DNA of 64,000 nucleotides, taken from contig NZ_JBASAD010000034.1 in assembly GCF_049650445.1 (NCBI RefSeq), positions 1-64,000 on the forward strand, in the 5' to 3' direction. The stretch's first letter is position 1. Each line of letters starts with the position of its first letter. The DNA comes from Castellaniella sp049650445 (GTDB lineage Bacteria > Pseudomonadota > Gammaproteobacteria > Burkholderiales > Burkholderiaceae_B). The translations under genes were made by a program, and so were the position numbers. The notes beneath the pieces are model-generated. The model had not been told where the DNA came from and did not search any database. It saw nothing but the letters and a program-made list of their open reading frames with translations. Of this stretch, positions 1-8,089 are shown piece after piece.

Positions 1-1
1 C

Positions 2-295
2 GCCCAGGTCGTGGCGGCACCGGCGGCCGCAGCCGCCGCGCCGGCACCCGCCGCTCCGCAGGGTCATCAGGTCAAGGCGCCCATGGTGGGCACGTTCTAC
101 CGCGCGCCCAATCCGAACGCTCCCGCCTTCGCCGAAGTCGGCCAGACCGTCAAGGAAGGCGATCCCCTGTGCATCATCGAAGCGATGAAGCTGCTCAATG
201 AGATCGAAGCCGACAAGTCCGGCGTGATCAAGGAAATCCTCGTCGAAAACGGCGAGCCTGTCGAATACGGCCAACCGCTGTTCATCATTGCTTGA
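2..295 (+). CDS. accB: Biotin carboxyl carrier protein of acetyl-CoA carboxylase, C-terminal part
   Basis: This is the 3' end of the biotin carboxyl carrier protein; the start lies before the window. BCCP carries the biotin that AccC carboxylates and AccA/AccD use to make malonyl-CoA for fatty-acid synthesis in the cytoplasm. The visible part has an Ala/Pro-rich flexible linker, then the compact biotinyl domain with the EAMKL biotin-attachment motif (the Lys is the modified residue) and the usual VENGEPVEYGQPLF end. The stop is 5 bases before the accC ATG, so the two genes form the standard accBC operon. Confidence 0.97.
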   Translation, partial: AQVVAAPAAAAAAPAPAAPQGHQVKAPMVGTFYRAPNPNAPAFAEVGQTVKEGDPLCIIEAMKLLNEIEADKSGVIKEILVENGEPVEYGQPLFIIA

Positions 296-300
296 GTGCC

Positions 301-1647
301 ATGTTCGAAAAAATTCTGATCGCCAATCGCGGCGAAATCGCCCTGCGGGTGCTGCGTGCCTGCCGCGAGCTGGGCGTCAAGACCGTGGTGGTGCATTCTG
401 AAGCCGACCGCGAGGCCAAGTACGTGCGTCTGGCCGACGAGTCCGTCTGCATCGGGCCCGCCACGCCGCGTGACAGCTATCTGAACATGCCGGCGCTGAT
501 CTCGGCCGCCGAGGTCACCGACGCCGAGGCCATTCACCCCGGCTATGGTTTCCTGTCGGAAAACGCCGATTTCGCCGAGCGCGTGGAAAAAAGCGGCTTC
601 GTGTTCATCGGACCGCGCCCCGAAAGCATTCGCACCATGGGCGACAAGGTCAGCGCCAAGCAGGCCATGATCGCCGCCGGCGTGCCGGTCGTGCCGGGCT
701 CGGGCGGCGCGCTGCCCGATGATCCCAAGGAAATCCAGCGCATCGCCAACGAGGTCGGCTACCCGGTCATCATCAAGGCGGCGGGCGGTGGCGGCGGACG
801 CGGCATGCGGGTGGTCTACACCGAGGCGGCCCTGCTCACCTCGGTCGCCATGACGCGTACCGAGGCCGGCGCTGCTTTCAACAATCCCGAGGTCTACCTG
901 GAAAAATTCCTGGAGAACCCGCGCCACATCGAGATCCAGATCCTGGCCGACGGCGAGGGCAAGGCCGTCTGGCTGGGCGAGCGCGATTGCTCCATGCAGC
1001 GCCGCCACCAGAAAATCATCGAAGAAGCGCCCGCCCCCGGAATCGACCGTGCGCTGGTCGAGCGCATCGGTGAACGCTGCGCCGAGGCCTGCCGCAAGAT
1101 GCGCTACCGTGGCGCCGGCACCTTCGAGTTCCTGTACGAGAACGGGGAGTTCTTCTTCATTGAAATGAACACCCGCATCCAGGTCGAGCACACGATCACC
1201 GAAATGATCACCGGCATCGATCTGGTCCAGCAGCAGCTGCGGATCGCCGCCGGCGAGAAATTCACCCTGCGCCAGCGCGACATCCATCTGCATGGTCATG
1301 CGATCGAGTGCCGGATCAACGCCGAAGACCCCTACAAGTTCACGCCCAGCCCCGGCCGGATCACCAACTGGCACACGCCGGGCGGCCCGGGCGTGCGCAT
1401 GGATTCGCACGTGTACACCGGCTATACCGTGCCGCCCTACTACGACTCGATGATCGCCAAGCTGATCACCTATGGCGACGACCGCCATCAGGCAATCATG
1501 CGCATGGACATCGCCCTGTCGGAAATGATCGTCGAGGGGGTGAACACCAACATCCCGCTACACCGCGAGTTGATGCAGGATGCCCGATTCATCGAAGGCG
1601 GCACCAGCATCCACTACCTCGAACACAAGCTCGCTGCGCGCGCCTGA
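301..1647 (+). CDS. accC: Biotin carboxylase subunit of acetyl-CoA carboxylase
   Basis: ATP-dependent carboxylation of the biotin on BCCP, the first half-reaction of acetyl-CoA carboxylase. The 448-residue length is normal. The N-terminal biotin-carboxylase domain starts MFEKILIANRGEIALR, the ATP-grasp domain has the glycine-rich loop GGGGGRGMR near residue 165, and the catalytic EMNTRIQVEH segment (Glu, Asn and Arg of the active site) lies near residue 290. The ATG at 301 matches the family N terminus; an in-frame TTG at 292 would add three residues not seen in the family. It follows accB by 5 bases and precedes prmA by 8, so it is probably one transcript. Confidence 0.98.
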   Translation: MFEKILIANRGEIALRVLRACRELGVKTVVVHSEADREAKYVRLADESVCIGPATPRDSYLNMPALISAAEVTDAEAIHPGYGFLSENADFAERVEKSGFVFIGPRPESIRTMGDKVSAKQAMIAAGVPVVPGSGGALPDDPKEIQRIANEVGYPVIIKAAGGGGGRGMRVVYTEAALLTSVAMTRTEAGAAFNNPEVYLEKFLENPRHIEIQILADGEGKAVWLGERDCSMQRRHQKIIEEAPAPGIDRALVERIGERCAEACRKMRYRGAGTFEFLYENGEFFFIEMNTRIQVEHTITEMITGIDLVQQQLRIAAGEKFTLRQRDIHLHGHAIECRINAEDPYKFTPSPGRITNWHTPGGPGVRMDSHVYTGYTVPPYYDSMIAKLITYGDDRHQAIMRMDIALSEMIVEGVNTNIPLHRELMQDARFIEGGTSIHYLEHKLAARA

Positions 1648-1655
1648 GGCCCGGC

Positions 1656-2570
1656 ATGCGAGAGTTGGTGCTGAACTGCCCGGAAAGCCAGGCCGAGGCC
1701 TGGTCCGACACTTTGCTGGAAGCCGGTGCCCTGTCCGTGTCGGTCGAAGACGCCGACGGTGATACGGAGCACGAACAGGCGCTGTTCGGCGAACCGGGCA
1801 CCGAGCCCGAGGTCCTGGCCTGGCGGCGCAACCGCCTGGTGGCCTTGCTGGCTGACGGCGATGACCCCGCTCAGTTGCTGGCCGCGCTGGACGGTCTGGC
1901 AGGTCCTGCGCCCGTGGCGGGTGACTGGTTCTTGCGCGACGTGCCGGACGCCGACTGGGTCCGCCTGACGCAATCCCAGTTCGGCCCCATCGTGGTCAGC
2001 GAGCGCATCTGGATCGTGCCGAGCTGGCATCGCGATGACGCCGGGTTGCCCTCGGTCGGCGCCCGGGACGGCATCGTGCGCATTGAGCTCGATCCCGGAC
2101 TGGCCTTCGGCACCGGCAGCCACCCCACGACGCACCTGTGCCTGGAATGGCTGGCGGCCCATCTGCAAGGCGGCGAGACCGTGCTGGACTACGGCTGTGG
2201 TTCCGGCATCCTGGCGATCGCCGCGCGCTTGCTGGGCGCCGGTCCGACTCGCGGGGTGGACATCGACGAGCAGGCGGTGCTGGCGACGGCCCGCAACGCG
2301 GACACCAATCACGTGGACGTCGCGGCCTGTCTGCCCGACGATCTGCCGGCCGGGACCAGCCAGGTGGTGGTGGCCAACATCCTGTCCAATCCGCTCAAAC
2401 TCCTGGCCCCCATGCTGGCCGCCCGGGTTGCTCCCGGCGGTTGGCTGGCGTTGTCCGGTGTTCTGGAACGTCAGGCTGACGAGGTCTGTCAGGCTTATGC
2501 GCCCCACCTGCCCCTGCGGGTCTGGGCAGCCCGCGATGGCTGGGTCTGCCTGGCGGGACGCAGGGCCTGA
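1656..2570 (+). CDS. prmA: Ribosomal protein L11 methyltransferase
   Basis: A 304-residue S-adenosylmethionine-dependent enzyme that trimethylates amino groups of ribosomal protein L11. The substrate-recognition N-terminal domain is followed by a Rossmann methyltransferase domain with motif I (DYGCGSGILAIAA, near residue 180) and the PrmA signature NILSNPL near residue 245. GTGSHPTT just before motif I is also typical. The start is the ATG 8 bases after the accC stop; the reading frame is open further upstream, but that part overlaps accC and is not coding here. accC-prmA adjacency is common in Burkholderiales. Confidence 0.96.
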   Translation: MRELVLNCPESQAEAWSDTLLEAGALSVSVEDADGDTEHEQALFGEPGTEPEVLAWRRNRLVALLADGDDPAQLLAALDGLAGPAPVAGDWFLRDVPDADWVRLTQSQFGPIVVSERIWIVPSWHRDDAGLPSVGARDGIVRIELDPGLAFGTGSHPTTHLCLEWLAAHLQGGETVLDYGCGSGILAIAARLLGAGPTRGVDIDEQAVLATARNADTNHVDVAACLPDDLPAGTSQVVVANILSNPLKLLAPMLAARVAPGGWLALSGVLERQADEVCQAYAPHLPLRVWAARDGWVCLAGRRA

Positions 2571-2584
2571 CGGAGCGTGTGGTG

Positions 2585-3646
2585 ATGGACCTGACCACAC
2601 GCTGCCCGAAATGCGGGACCGTGTTCCAGGCGGGCCTGTCGGACCTGCAACTTCGCAAGGGCTATATCCGTTGCGTACAGTGCGCGCACATCTTCGACGG
2701 CTATGCCGAGGTGGTTTCTGATGCGCCTGCGGCCGGATCATCCGGCCCGTCCGTGCCGCCGCCGCACCAGGCCGTCGAGCCCGTGATCCCGCCGTCCTCC
2801 GAGCCGCCCCAGGTCATCCGCTCCGGCCGTCCCCCGGCCCCGCCATCCGATCCGGCCTCCGCGTTTCGCATCGGTGTCGCGCCCTGGCCTGACGACCGCC
2901 CCGAACCCCTCATCGGCGAAATCGAGGGCCGCGACGCGCCTCGTCCGGTCGATGAAATCCTGGCCGATGAAGGCTGGGTGCCCGACTCCGGGGTTGCACC
3001 GGTCTTTGGTCGCGACGATCCGCCTGCCCAGGCGGCGCCGTTCGTGGTCGAGGGGCGTCCGGGCCATCGCAGCCAGGGCGGGTCCGCCGCGCCCCTGCTG
3101 CGGGACGAGGATGCCCTGGACTGGTGGGACGCGCTGGTGCGTTTCTGCGCCCGCTTGCTGTTCATCCTGCTGCTGATCTTGCTGGCTGCTCAGGCAGTCT
3201 ACGTTTATCGGGGCGGTATCGCCCGGATGGTGCCGGCGCTGCGGCCCGTGCTTGAACGGGCCTGCGAGCCGCTGCATTGCCGGGTGCCCTATGCCCGCGA
3301 AATCGATCGGCTCGCCATCACCGGCTCTGCCCTCAAGGCGGCCGATACCGACGTTCCCTCAGGCCCCGCCTCCGGCGCTCAGGACACCGCCGAACAGCAT
3401 TTCGTGCTGCACGCCACGCTGCGCAACCAGGCCGAGCAGCCGCAGGAATGGCCGACCCTGGTCCTGGATCTGAAAGACGTTGCCGGCACGCTTCTGGTGC
3501 GCCGCAACCTGGCTCCTGCCGACTATCTCGGGCCGTCCCGCGCGGCCGAGCCTTTCGCGGCCCGCAGCGAAGTCCTGGTGCGCGTCCCTCTGACCCTGAG
3601 CGGCGTGCGCATCAACGGCTACCAGCTCGACCTCTTTTATCCCTGA
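2585..3646 (+). CDS. Zinc-ribbon, DUF3426-type membrane protein
   Basis: A 353-residue protein of unknown function. Residues 1-45 form an MJ0042-type zinc ribbon (CPKC near residue 9, CVQC near residue 32). A long Pro/acidic low-complexity linker follows, then one transmembrane segment (LLFILLLILLAAQAVYVY, near residue 195). The C-terminal DUF3426-like beta domain ends RVPLTLSGVRINGYQLDLFYP, which resembles families thought to sit at the inner membrane with the C terminus outside. GTG codons at 2579 and 2582 precede the ATG used here; either could start the protein. It lies 14 bases after prmA in the same direction and is common next to prmA in Burkholderiales. Confidence 0.85.
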   Translation: MDLTTRCPKCGTVFQAGLSDLQLRKGYIRCVQCAHIFDGYAEVVSDAPAAGSSGPSVPPPHQAVEPVIPPSSEPPQVIRSGRPPAPPSDPASAFRIGVAPWPDDRPEPLIGEIEGRDAPRPVDEILADEGWVPDSGVAPVFGRDDPPAQAAPFVVEGRPGHRSQGGSAAPLLRDEDALDWWDALVRFCARLLFILLLILLAAQAVYVYRGGIARMVPALRPVLERACEPLHCRVPYAREIDRLAITGSALKAADTDVPSGPASGAQDTAEQHFVLHATLRNQAEQPQEWPTLVLDLKDVAGTLLVRRNLAPADYLGPSRAAEPFAARSEVLVRVPLTLSGVRINGYQLDLFYP

Positions 3647-3661
3647 AGGAATTTCATCGCC

Positions 3662-4609
3662 ATGTCCAAGGACGTCCTGATTTGCGGGTCCATTGCCTTC
3701 GACACCATTGCCGTGTTCGAGGGTCGTTTCCGCGACCATATCCTGGCTGACAGTCTCAAGTCCCTCAGCGTGTCGTTCTTCGCGCCCTTGCTGCGCAAGG
3801 AATACGGCGGCTGTGCGGGCAATATCGCCTACAGCCTGAAATTGCTGGGCGGCCAGCCCGTGCCGGTCGGCACGGTGGGCCAGGACGCCGACGACTATCT
3901 GCAGCGCCTGCGCGACCTGGGCATCGATACCCGCCTGGTGCGCGTGCTGCCCGACACCTTCACGGCACAGTGCCACATCATCACCGATCAGGAAAATAAT
4001 CAGATCGCCTCGTTCCACCCTGGGGCGATGCTGCGGTCGGCTGAAAATGACCTGAGCGGCAACGCCGCGTGCTGGGCGATCGTCTCGCCCGACGCCAAGG
4101 ACGGCATGTTCGCTCACGCCCAGCGCCTGCAGGCCGCCGGCATTCCCTTCATCTTCGATCTAGGACAGGCGATGCCGCTGTTCGACGGCGACGATCTGCG
4201 GCGCATGCTGGGCATGGCCGACATCCTGACGGCCAACGACTACGAAGCCAGCGTGATCGAGGAACGCACGGGACGCACGCTCCAGGAACTGGCCGCCGGC
4301 CTGCAGGCGGTGGTGGTGACTCGTGGCGCAGATGGCGCCTCGCTGTTCGTCGGCGACACGTGCACCGACATCCCGCCCGCGCCCGTGACCGACGTCGTCG
4401 ACCCGACTGGCTGCGGTGACGCACACCGTGCCGGCCTGCTGTATGGCCTGGCACACGATTGGTCTTTGCGGGACGCCTGTTGCTTGGCGAACGTCATGGG
4501 CGGCTTTAAAATCGCCCACAGAGGTCCGCAGAATCACAGCCCGTCGCGTGCCGATGTGGCGGCGGTTCTGCAGACGCACTACGGTATCGATGCGGGTTTG
4601 CTCGCCTGA
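3662..4609 (+). CDS. PfkB-family carbohydrate kinase
   Basis: A 315-residue cytoplasmic sugar or nucleoside kinase of the ribokinase/PfkB family. The N-terminal substrate-binding half has the family GG motif (KEYGGCAGNIAYSLKLLGG, residues 46-64). The C-terminal ATP site has DPTGCGDAHRAG (248-258), where the usual GAGD anion-hole motif reads GCGD with catalytic Asp253. The change of GAGD to GCGD is unusual but conservative. The start ATG follows AAGGAATTTC. Genomic context does not reveal the substrate; adenosine-kinase-like members of Burkholderiales look similar. The gap to the next gene is 50 bases. Confidence 0.88.
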   Translation: MSKDVLICGSIAFDTIAVFEGRFRDHILADSLKSLSVSFFAPLLRKEYGGCAGNIAYSLKLLGGQPVPVGTVGQDADDYLQRLRDLGIDTRLVRVLPDTFTAQCHIITDQENNQIASFHPGAMLRSAENDLSGNAACWAIVSPDAKDGMFAHAQRLQAAGIPFIFDLGQAMPLFDGDDLRRMLGMADILTANDYEASVIEERTGRTLQELAAGLQAVVVTRGADGASLFVGDTCTDIPPAPVTDVVDPTGCGDAHRAGLLYGLAHDWSLRDACCLANVMGGFKIAHRGPQNHSPSRADVAAVLQTHYGIDAGLLA

Positions 4610-4659
4610 TCCGGACACGGCCCCTTTTTGGTATTTGTTTTCACTCCAGGAGTCAGCCC

Positions 4660-5157
4660 ATGGCGATCCCCACGCATGCTTTTTCGTCCCGCACGGTGCG
4701 CCTTGTCGCCATTGCCGGCATCTCCCTCTCGGTGCTGACGCTGGCCGGTTGTGCCAATCAGTCCGCATCCAGTTCCGTCTACACCTATGGCCAGGCCCAG
4801 CAGGAACAGATCGTGCGTTATGGCACGGTGGTGTCCGTGCGCTCCGTGGTCATTCAGTCCGATAAGTCCTCCGGTGTCGGCGCCCTGGGCGGCGCGGCGC
4901 TGGGCGGGGTGGCCGGCAGCGCCATCGGTGGTGGCCGTGGCCAGATACTGACCTCGATCGGCGGCGCCTTGCTGGGCGGCCTGGCTGGCAACGCGATCGA
5001 GAATCAGGTCGGCAAGACCCAGGGTCTCGAAATCACCGTGCGTCTGGACAATGGCGAAACCCGCGTCATCGCCCAGGCGGCCGACGTGGCGCTCAGTTCC
5101 GGCCAGCGCGTCCAGGTCATCAGCGGCGGTGGCCCGACCCGCGTGGTGCCGATGTAA
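4660..5157 (+). CDS. Glycine-zipper 2TM outer-membrane lipoprotein (SlyB/Pcp-like)
   Basis: A 165-residue lipoprotein. The signal peptide ends in a clear lipobox, LTLAGC, with the lipidated Cys at residue 31. The mature part contains a glycine-zipper (Rick_17kDa/2TM) segment, GALGGAALGGVAGSAIGGGRGQILTS-type repeats around residues 73-110, followed by a short beta domain (LEITVRLDNGETRVIAQ). The SlyB/Pcp family is anchored in the outer membrane and contributes to envelope integrity. Shine-Dalgarno CCAGGAG lies 9 bases before the ATG. A strong terminator follows at 5180-5210. Confidence 0.9.
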   Translation: MAIPTHAFSSRTVRLVAIAGISLSVLTLAGCANQSASSSVYTYGQAQQEQIVRYGTVVSVRSVVIQSDKSSGVGALGGAALGGVAGSAIGGGRGQILTSIGGALLGGLAGNAIENQVGKTQGLEITVRLDNGETRVIAQAADVALSSGQRVQVISGGGPTRVVPM

Positions 5158-5179
5158 TCGCTCCGGCTTCCGGATGCGC

Positions 5180-5210
5180 AAAGGCCCGGCAGATGCCGGG
5201 CCTTTGCTTT
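5180..5210 (+). terminator. Rho-independent terminator after the glycine-zipper lipoprotein gene
   Basis: AAGGCCCGGC and GCCGGGCCTT pair around the loop AGAT and are followed by TGCTTT. The preceding A run makes it usable in both directions, so it may also end the convergent yggT transcript. Confidence 0.8.
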
Positions 5211-5251
5211 GGTGCCGTATGCACGCCGTATCGGCACTCAGGCCGATACGG

Positions 5252-5818
5252 TCAGGCGCCGAAGGTCGTGAAGACCAGATGATTGAGCACCATCATGGCG
5301 ATCTGAGCCACGACCAGCAACACCAGGGGCGACAGGTCCAGCCCGCCCATGCGCGGCAGCATCCGGCGGATGGGGTCGAGCAGCGGCGCAGTCAGGGTGT
5401 AGAGCACCGGCATGATGGGCGACAGGGGATTGACCCAGGACAGGATGGCCTGGATCAACGTGACCCAGACGATCACGTTGAATACCCATTTCAAGCCGGC
5501 CAGCAGGCCTGACAGCAGCAGAGGACCGATGGCCGAGGCCGAGGGCATGAGACCGCCCATGGCGACCAGCCAGGTCAGCAGCAGATACAGGATCGCGGTC
5601 ACCCAGCAGGCCAGGATGCTGGGCCAGTCGAAGCGGCCGCTGCCGGGGATCACGCGCCGGATCGGTCCCACCAGCCATTCCGTGGCCCGCAGGATGACCT
5701 GGGAGAACGGATTGAAGGGGTGCAGGCGGATCGCGAACATCCAGGCTCGCAGGATCAGGCCGATGCCGAACAGCGGGAAAACGATATCGATCAGAAACAG
5801 CAGGATGTCTTGGACCAT
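5252..5818 (-). CDS. YggT family integral membrane protein
   Basis: A 188-residue multi-pass inner-membrane protein with two YggT repeats. Each has a hydrophobic stretch followed by the family signature: LHPFNPFSQVILRATEWLVGPIRRVIP (residues 33-60) and WVNPLSPIMPVLYTLTAPLLDPIRRMLP (about 128-155). YggT proteins are linked to osmotic tolerance and cation homeostasis; the molecular role is not settled. The ATG at 5818 gives the usual MVQDILLFLIDIVFPL start. It stands alone between convergent terminators. Confidence 0.92.
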   Translation of the reverse strand: MVQDILLFLIDIVFPLFGIGLILRAWMFAIRLHPFNPFSQVILRATEWLVGPIRRVIPGSGRFDWPSILACWVTAILYLLLTWLVAMGGLMPSASAIGPLLLSGLLAGLKWVFNVIVWVTLIQAILSWVNPLSPIMPVLYTLTAPLLDPIRRMLPRMGGLDLSPLVLLVVAQIAMMVLNHLVFTTFGA

Positions 5819-5870
5819 GCGGCGCTCGTAGGCTGCGAGAAGAAGCGATCATTGTCGCATCAAATCACCC

Positions 5871-5938
5871 ACCTCGCGGCCTGCATGCCGCTCGGATGCG
5901 CCCGGCACAAGCCAGTCCTCAAGGACTGCCTTGTGTCC
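5871..5938 (+). repeat. Two-hairpin intergenic element, copy A
   Basis: One of three copies (others at 12061-12129 and 29930-29998). Order on this strand: ACCT, stem 1 (GCGGC around CTGCAT with GCCGC), linker TCGGATGCGCCCGG, then stem 2 with arms CACAAGCCAGTCC and GGACTGCCTTGTG around TCAA (one mismatch in 13 pairs). It lies about 155 bases downstream of the histone-like gene, read on the minus strand. Confidence 0.75.
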
Positions 5939-5945
5939 GGGCTTA

Positions 5946-5995
5946 TCCCCCCACGGGGGGCGCTTTTCGCCTTGGGGCGGCCCGGCGGCGAAAAG
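5946..5995. repeat. GC-rich intergenic hairpins
   Basis: Two adjacent inverted repeats: CCCCCC/GGGGGG around AC at about 5947-5960, and CTTTTCGCC (5963-5971) with GGCGAAAAG (5987-5995). The loop CTTGGGGCGGCCC resembles GC-rich intergenic hairpin elements that I recall as frequent in Bordetella and Achromobacter genomes. No open reading frame of interest lies here. Confidence 0.5.
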
Positions 5996-6035
5996 ACCGC
6001 TGTTATGAGGCGCTGCCACCTCGCCGCTGCGAATG

Positions 6036-6059
6036 AAAAGGCCCGGCATTCGCCGGGCC
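6036..6059 (-). terminator. Rho-independent terminator of the histone-like gene
   Basis: On the minus strand an 8-bp perfect stem (GGCCCGGC with GCCGGGCC) has loop GAAT and is followed by TTTTCATT. It lies about 35 bases after the stop of the histone H1-like gene. Confidence 0.85.
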
Positions 6060-6094
6060 CGAGTGTGCTGCTAGAAGATCACTGCATGCGTCAG

Positions 6095-6763
6095 TTAAGG
6101 ACGCTTGCCTGTTGGGAATGGCCAGGCGCCAGCAGGGTTGGTGTCCGTGCGGGCTTCGGGCGCAGGCGTGTCGGGCTTGGCGGCCTTCTTGGCGGCAGGC
6201 TTGCCCGAGGCAGGCTCGGATGCGGCAGCAGGCTTCGCTGCCTTTTTGGCAGGCGCCTTCTTGGCAGCGGCTTTTTTCGCCGGCGCTTTTTTCGCGACGG
6301 CGGTTTTCGCTGCTGCCTTTTTCGCGGCGGGCTTGGCGGCCTTCTTGGCCGGTGCAGCCTTCTTCGCTGCGGCCTTCTTCACGGCGGCCTTTTTGGCAGG
6401 TGCGGCCTTTTTAGCGACGGCCTTTTTTGCGGGCGCCTTCTTGGCTACGGCCTTGACCGGCGCCGCTTTTTTAGCGGCCTTCTTCACGGCGGTTTTCTTG
6501 GCGGGCGCAGCTTTCTTGGCGGGCGCGGCTTTTTTGACGGCTTTCGCCGGAGCGGCTTTTTTGGCGACAGCCTTTTTCGCTGCAGCCTTCACCGGCGCTG
6601 CTTTTTTAGCGGGCGCGGCTTTCTTGGCGGGCGCGGCCTTTTTGGCGGTGGCCGAGGGAGAGGCTTTTTTGGCTGCCGGGGCGGACTTCTTGGCTGCCGG
6701 TTTGGATGCGGGCTTCGGGGCTGCGGTTTTCTTGGCGGGTGCGGCCTTCTTGGCGATTGCCAT
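6095..6763 (-). CDS. Histone H1-like, Lys/Ala/Pro-rich DNA-binding protein
   Basis: A 222-residue extremely basic low-complexity protein, almost wholly Ala, Lys and Pro, built from degenerate units of the AAPAKKAA, AKKAAPAKK and VKKAAAKK type with a less repetitive tail (residues about 185-222, ending WPFPTGKRP). It resembles the C-terminal domain of eukaryotic histone H1, Bordetella BpH1 and pseudomonad AlgP, which bind DNA and nucleoids. I chose the ATG at 6763 (MAIAKKAAPAKK) because AAGGAG sits 7 bases upstream; the ATG at 6769 would be only 1 base from it. The DNA repeats make length variation between strains likely. Confidence 0.9.
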   Translation of the reverse strand: MAIAKKAAPAKKTAAPKPASKPAAKKSAPAAKKASPSATAKKAAPAKKAAPAKKAAPVKAAAKKAVAKKAAPAKAVKKAAPAKKAAPAKKTAVKKAAKKAAPVKAVAKKAPAKKAVAKKAAPAKKAAVKKAAAKKAAPAKKAAKPAAKKAAAKTAVAKKAPAKKAAAKKAPAKKAAKPAAASEPASGKPAAKKAAKPDTPAPEARTDTNPAGAWPFPTGKRP

Positions 6764-6797
6764 CGTCATGCTCCTTGGGGTCGAAGAGAGTGTCCAC

Positions 6798-6874
6798 CCA
6801 TTTGATATGACCCCCACGGGATGTGCGGCTCATCTCAAATGGCGCAGGCGCGCAATATCATGAATACTGCGCGC
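6798..6874. promoter_or_regulatory. Two inverted repeats upstream of the histone-like gene
   Basis: CCATTTGA (6798-6805) pairs with TCAAATGG (6835-6842), and GCGCGCA (6848-6854) pairs with TGCGCGC (6868-6874). They lie 35-110 bases upstream of the histone gene start and downstream of the CopD-like gene, so they may be operator sites or the latter's transcript end. The rest of the 258-base gap is AT-richer than its surroundings and shows no gene. Confidence 0.35.
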
Positions 6875-7021
6875 CTTCAAGTCTATCGTAAGCCCTCTCG
6901 CGTTCCAAGCATTATTCCCGGCGTAGCGTCCGATGCGTCGATATTCGATTGCGCCTGTCTCGAAAAAGTCGCGTTCATTATTTTTTGCCGTCAGGCTGCG
7001 CAGCGTGGAGACTTCTTGATT

Positions 7022-7462
7022 TCACCATTGCAGGTAGAACATCGCCTTGGCGAGAAACACGATCAGGATCACGTGGCAGAACACGCTGATGTGGATGATC
7101 TGGAAATGGCGGGACTTCAGTTTGCCGGTGCCGCTGAGCGTCATGGCGGTGATGAAATGACCCAGCACGCTGAAGGCCAGGATGATCTTGATCCACAGCA
7201 GCGTGGCGAAGCTGCTGGCGAAGGGGTGGGCGAGCGAGTCGCGGAATCCCCAGGCCATGCCCAGGCCCGCGCCGAACAGCACGAGGATGGCGAAGGGCAT
7301 GATGCGCCGTGCGCGCCGGCCGATGGCCAGCTCGACGTTGCGCATGGCCTCTCGGCCCAGGGGCTTGCGGATGCCTTCCAGGATGAGGACTTCGAAGAAC
7401 ACCGTGCCCACGAACAGGATGGCGGCGAACAGATGCAGCGTAACGAGTAGTGAGTGGCTCAT
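7022..7462 (-). CDS. CopD-like small integral membrane protein
   Basis: A 146-residue protein with four predicted membrane spans (about residues 5-28, 48-70, 80-105 and 118-142). Conserved His and Arg residues lie near the membrane edges (LHLFAAILFVGTVFFEVLIL at the N terminus; FHIIH-like and CHVILIVFLAKAMFYLQW at the C terminus). The layout fits the CopD/DUF2214-like group of membrane proteins sometimes linked to copper or heme; the substrate is not evident here. The ATG at 7462 (MSHSLLVTLH) places the first helix normally, although no good Shine-Dalgarno is visible and the frame is open further upstream. Confidence 0.65.
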   Translation of the reverse strand: MSHSLLVTLHLFAAILFVGTVFFEVLILEGIRKPLGREAMRNVELAIGRRARRIMPFAILVLFGAGLGMAWGFRDSLAHPFASSFATLLWIKIILAFSVLGHFITAMTLSGTGKLKSRHFQIIHISVFCHVILIVFLAKAMFYLQW

Positions 7463-7597
7463 GTCGGTAGAATAATGGCTTGCCCGCAGGATGTGCGTGC
7501 ACCGGGAAATTGTAGGCTGACCGGCTTCACCGATCCGTTGCAGCCCTGCGCCGATCCCGGGTATTGAATGACATTTGTCATGGATAGGAATCAAGCA

Positions 7598-8089
7598 ATG
7601 GACCGCATTCGTATTCAGGCCTGGGTCGCGTGCGCGGCCGTTCTGGGCGCCTTGGCCGCCTGCGCGCCGATCAAGCCGGCCCCGGCACCGGCCGAGCCCG
7701 CCGCCGCGCGGCCGTCCTGCACGGCGGCTGTGGCGGGCGACCCTCTAGTGGGCAACTGGCTGTCGGTCAGTTCACAGAGAGGCGTCGCGGGCTCTGTGCG
7801 CCGGCTCTATACGCTGAATTCCGACGGCACCATGAACTACGTCGAGCAGGTCAAGCGGCCGCGCACGCCGTCCCAGGGGCTGGACGAATCCGGCTGCTGG
7901 TCACACGAAGGCCAGACGCTGATCCTGCGTACCCTGGAATCGAACGGCTCGTCCGTGAACCTGGACGACCCGATCTACACCAATCGCTATCGTGTCGACC
8001 GGGCCAATGCGACGGATCTGCGTCTGAGCGGCCCGGACGGCGCCGTCCAGGCGCGGCGCATGTCGCCGGGTTACCGCCTGCCGTTCTAG
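7598..8089 (+). CDS. Putative outer-membrane lipoprotein of unknown function
   Basis: A 163-residue protein with a lipoprotein signal peptide (lipobox LAAC, lipidated Cys near residue 23), a Pro/Ala linker and a small beta-rich domain. LVGNWLSVSS and YTLNSDGTMNYVEQ are typical of small lipocalin-like or META-like folds, but I do not recognise a named family. The ATG at 7598 has AGGA at an 8-base spacing; upstream ATGs at 7568 and 7580 would place charged residues before the signal peptide. Its stop overlaps the stop of the convergent gltX by 4 bases (CTAG). Confidence 0.75.
   Translation: MDRIRIQAWVACAAVLGALAACAPIKPAPAPAEPAAARPSCTAAVAGDPLVGNWLSVSSQRGVAGSVRRLYTLNSDGTMNYVEQVKRPRTPSQGLDESGCWSHEGQTLILRTLESNGSSVNLDDPIYTNRYRVDRANATDLRLSGPDGAVQARRMSPGYRLPF

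Noticed and set aside
6095..6763. Repeat array resembling CRISPR in the histone-like gene
   Set aside because: The repeats are irregular, codon-based and in frame with a basic protein; no constant repeat with unique spacers and no cas gene.
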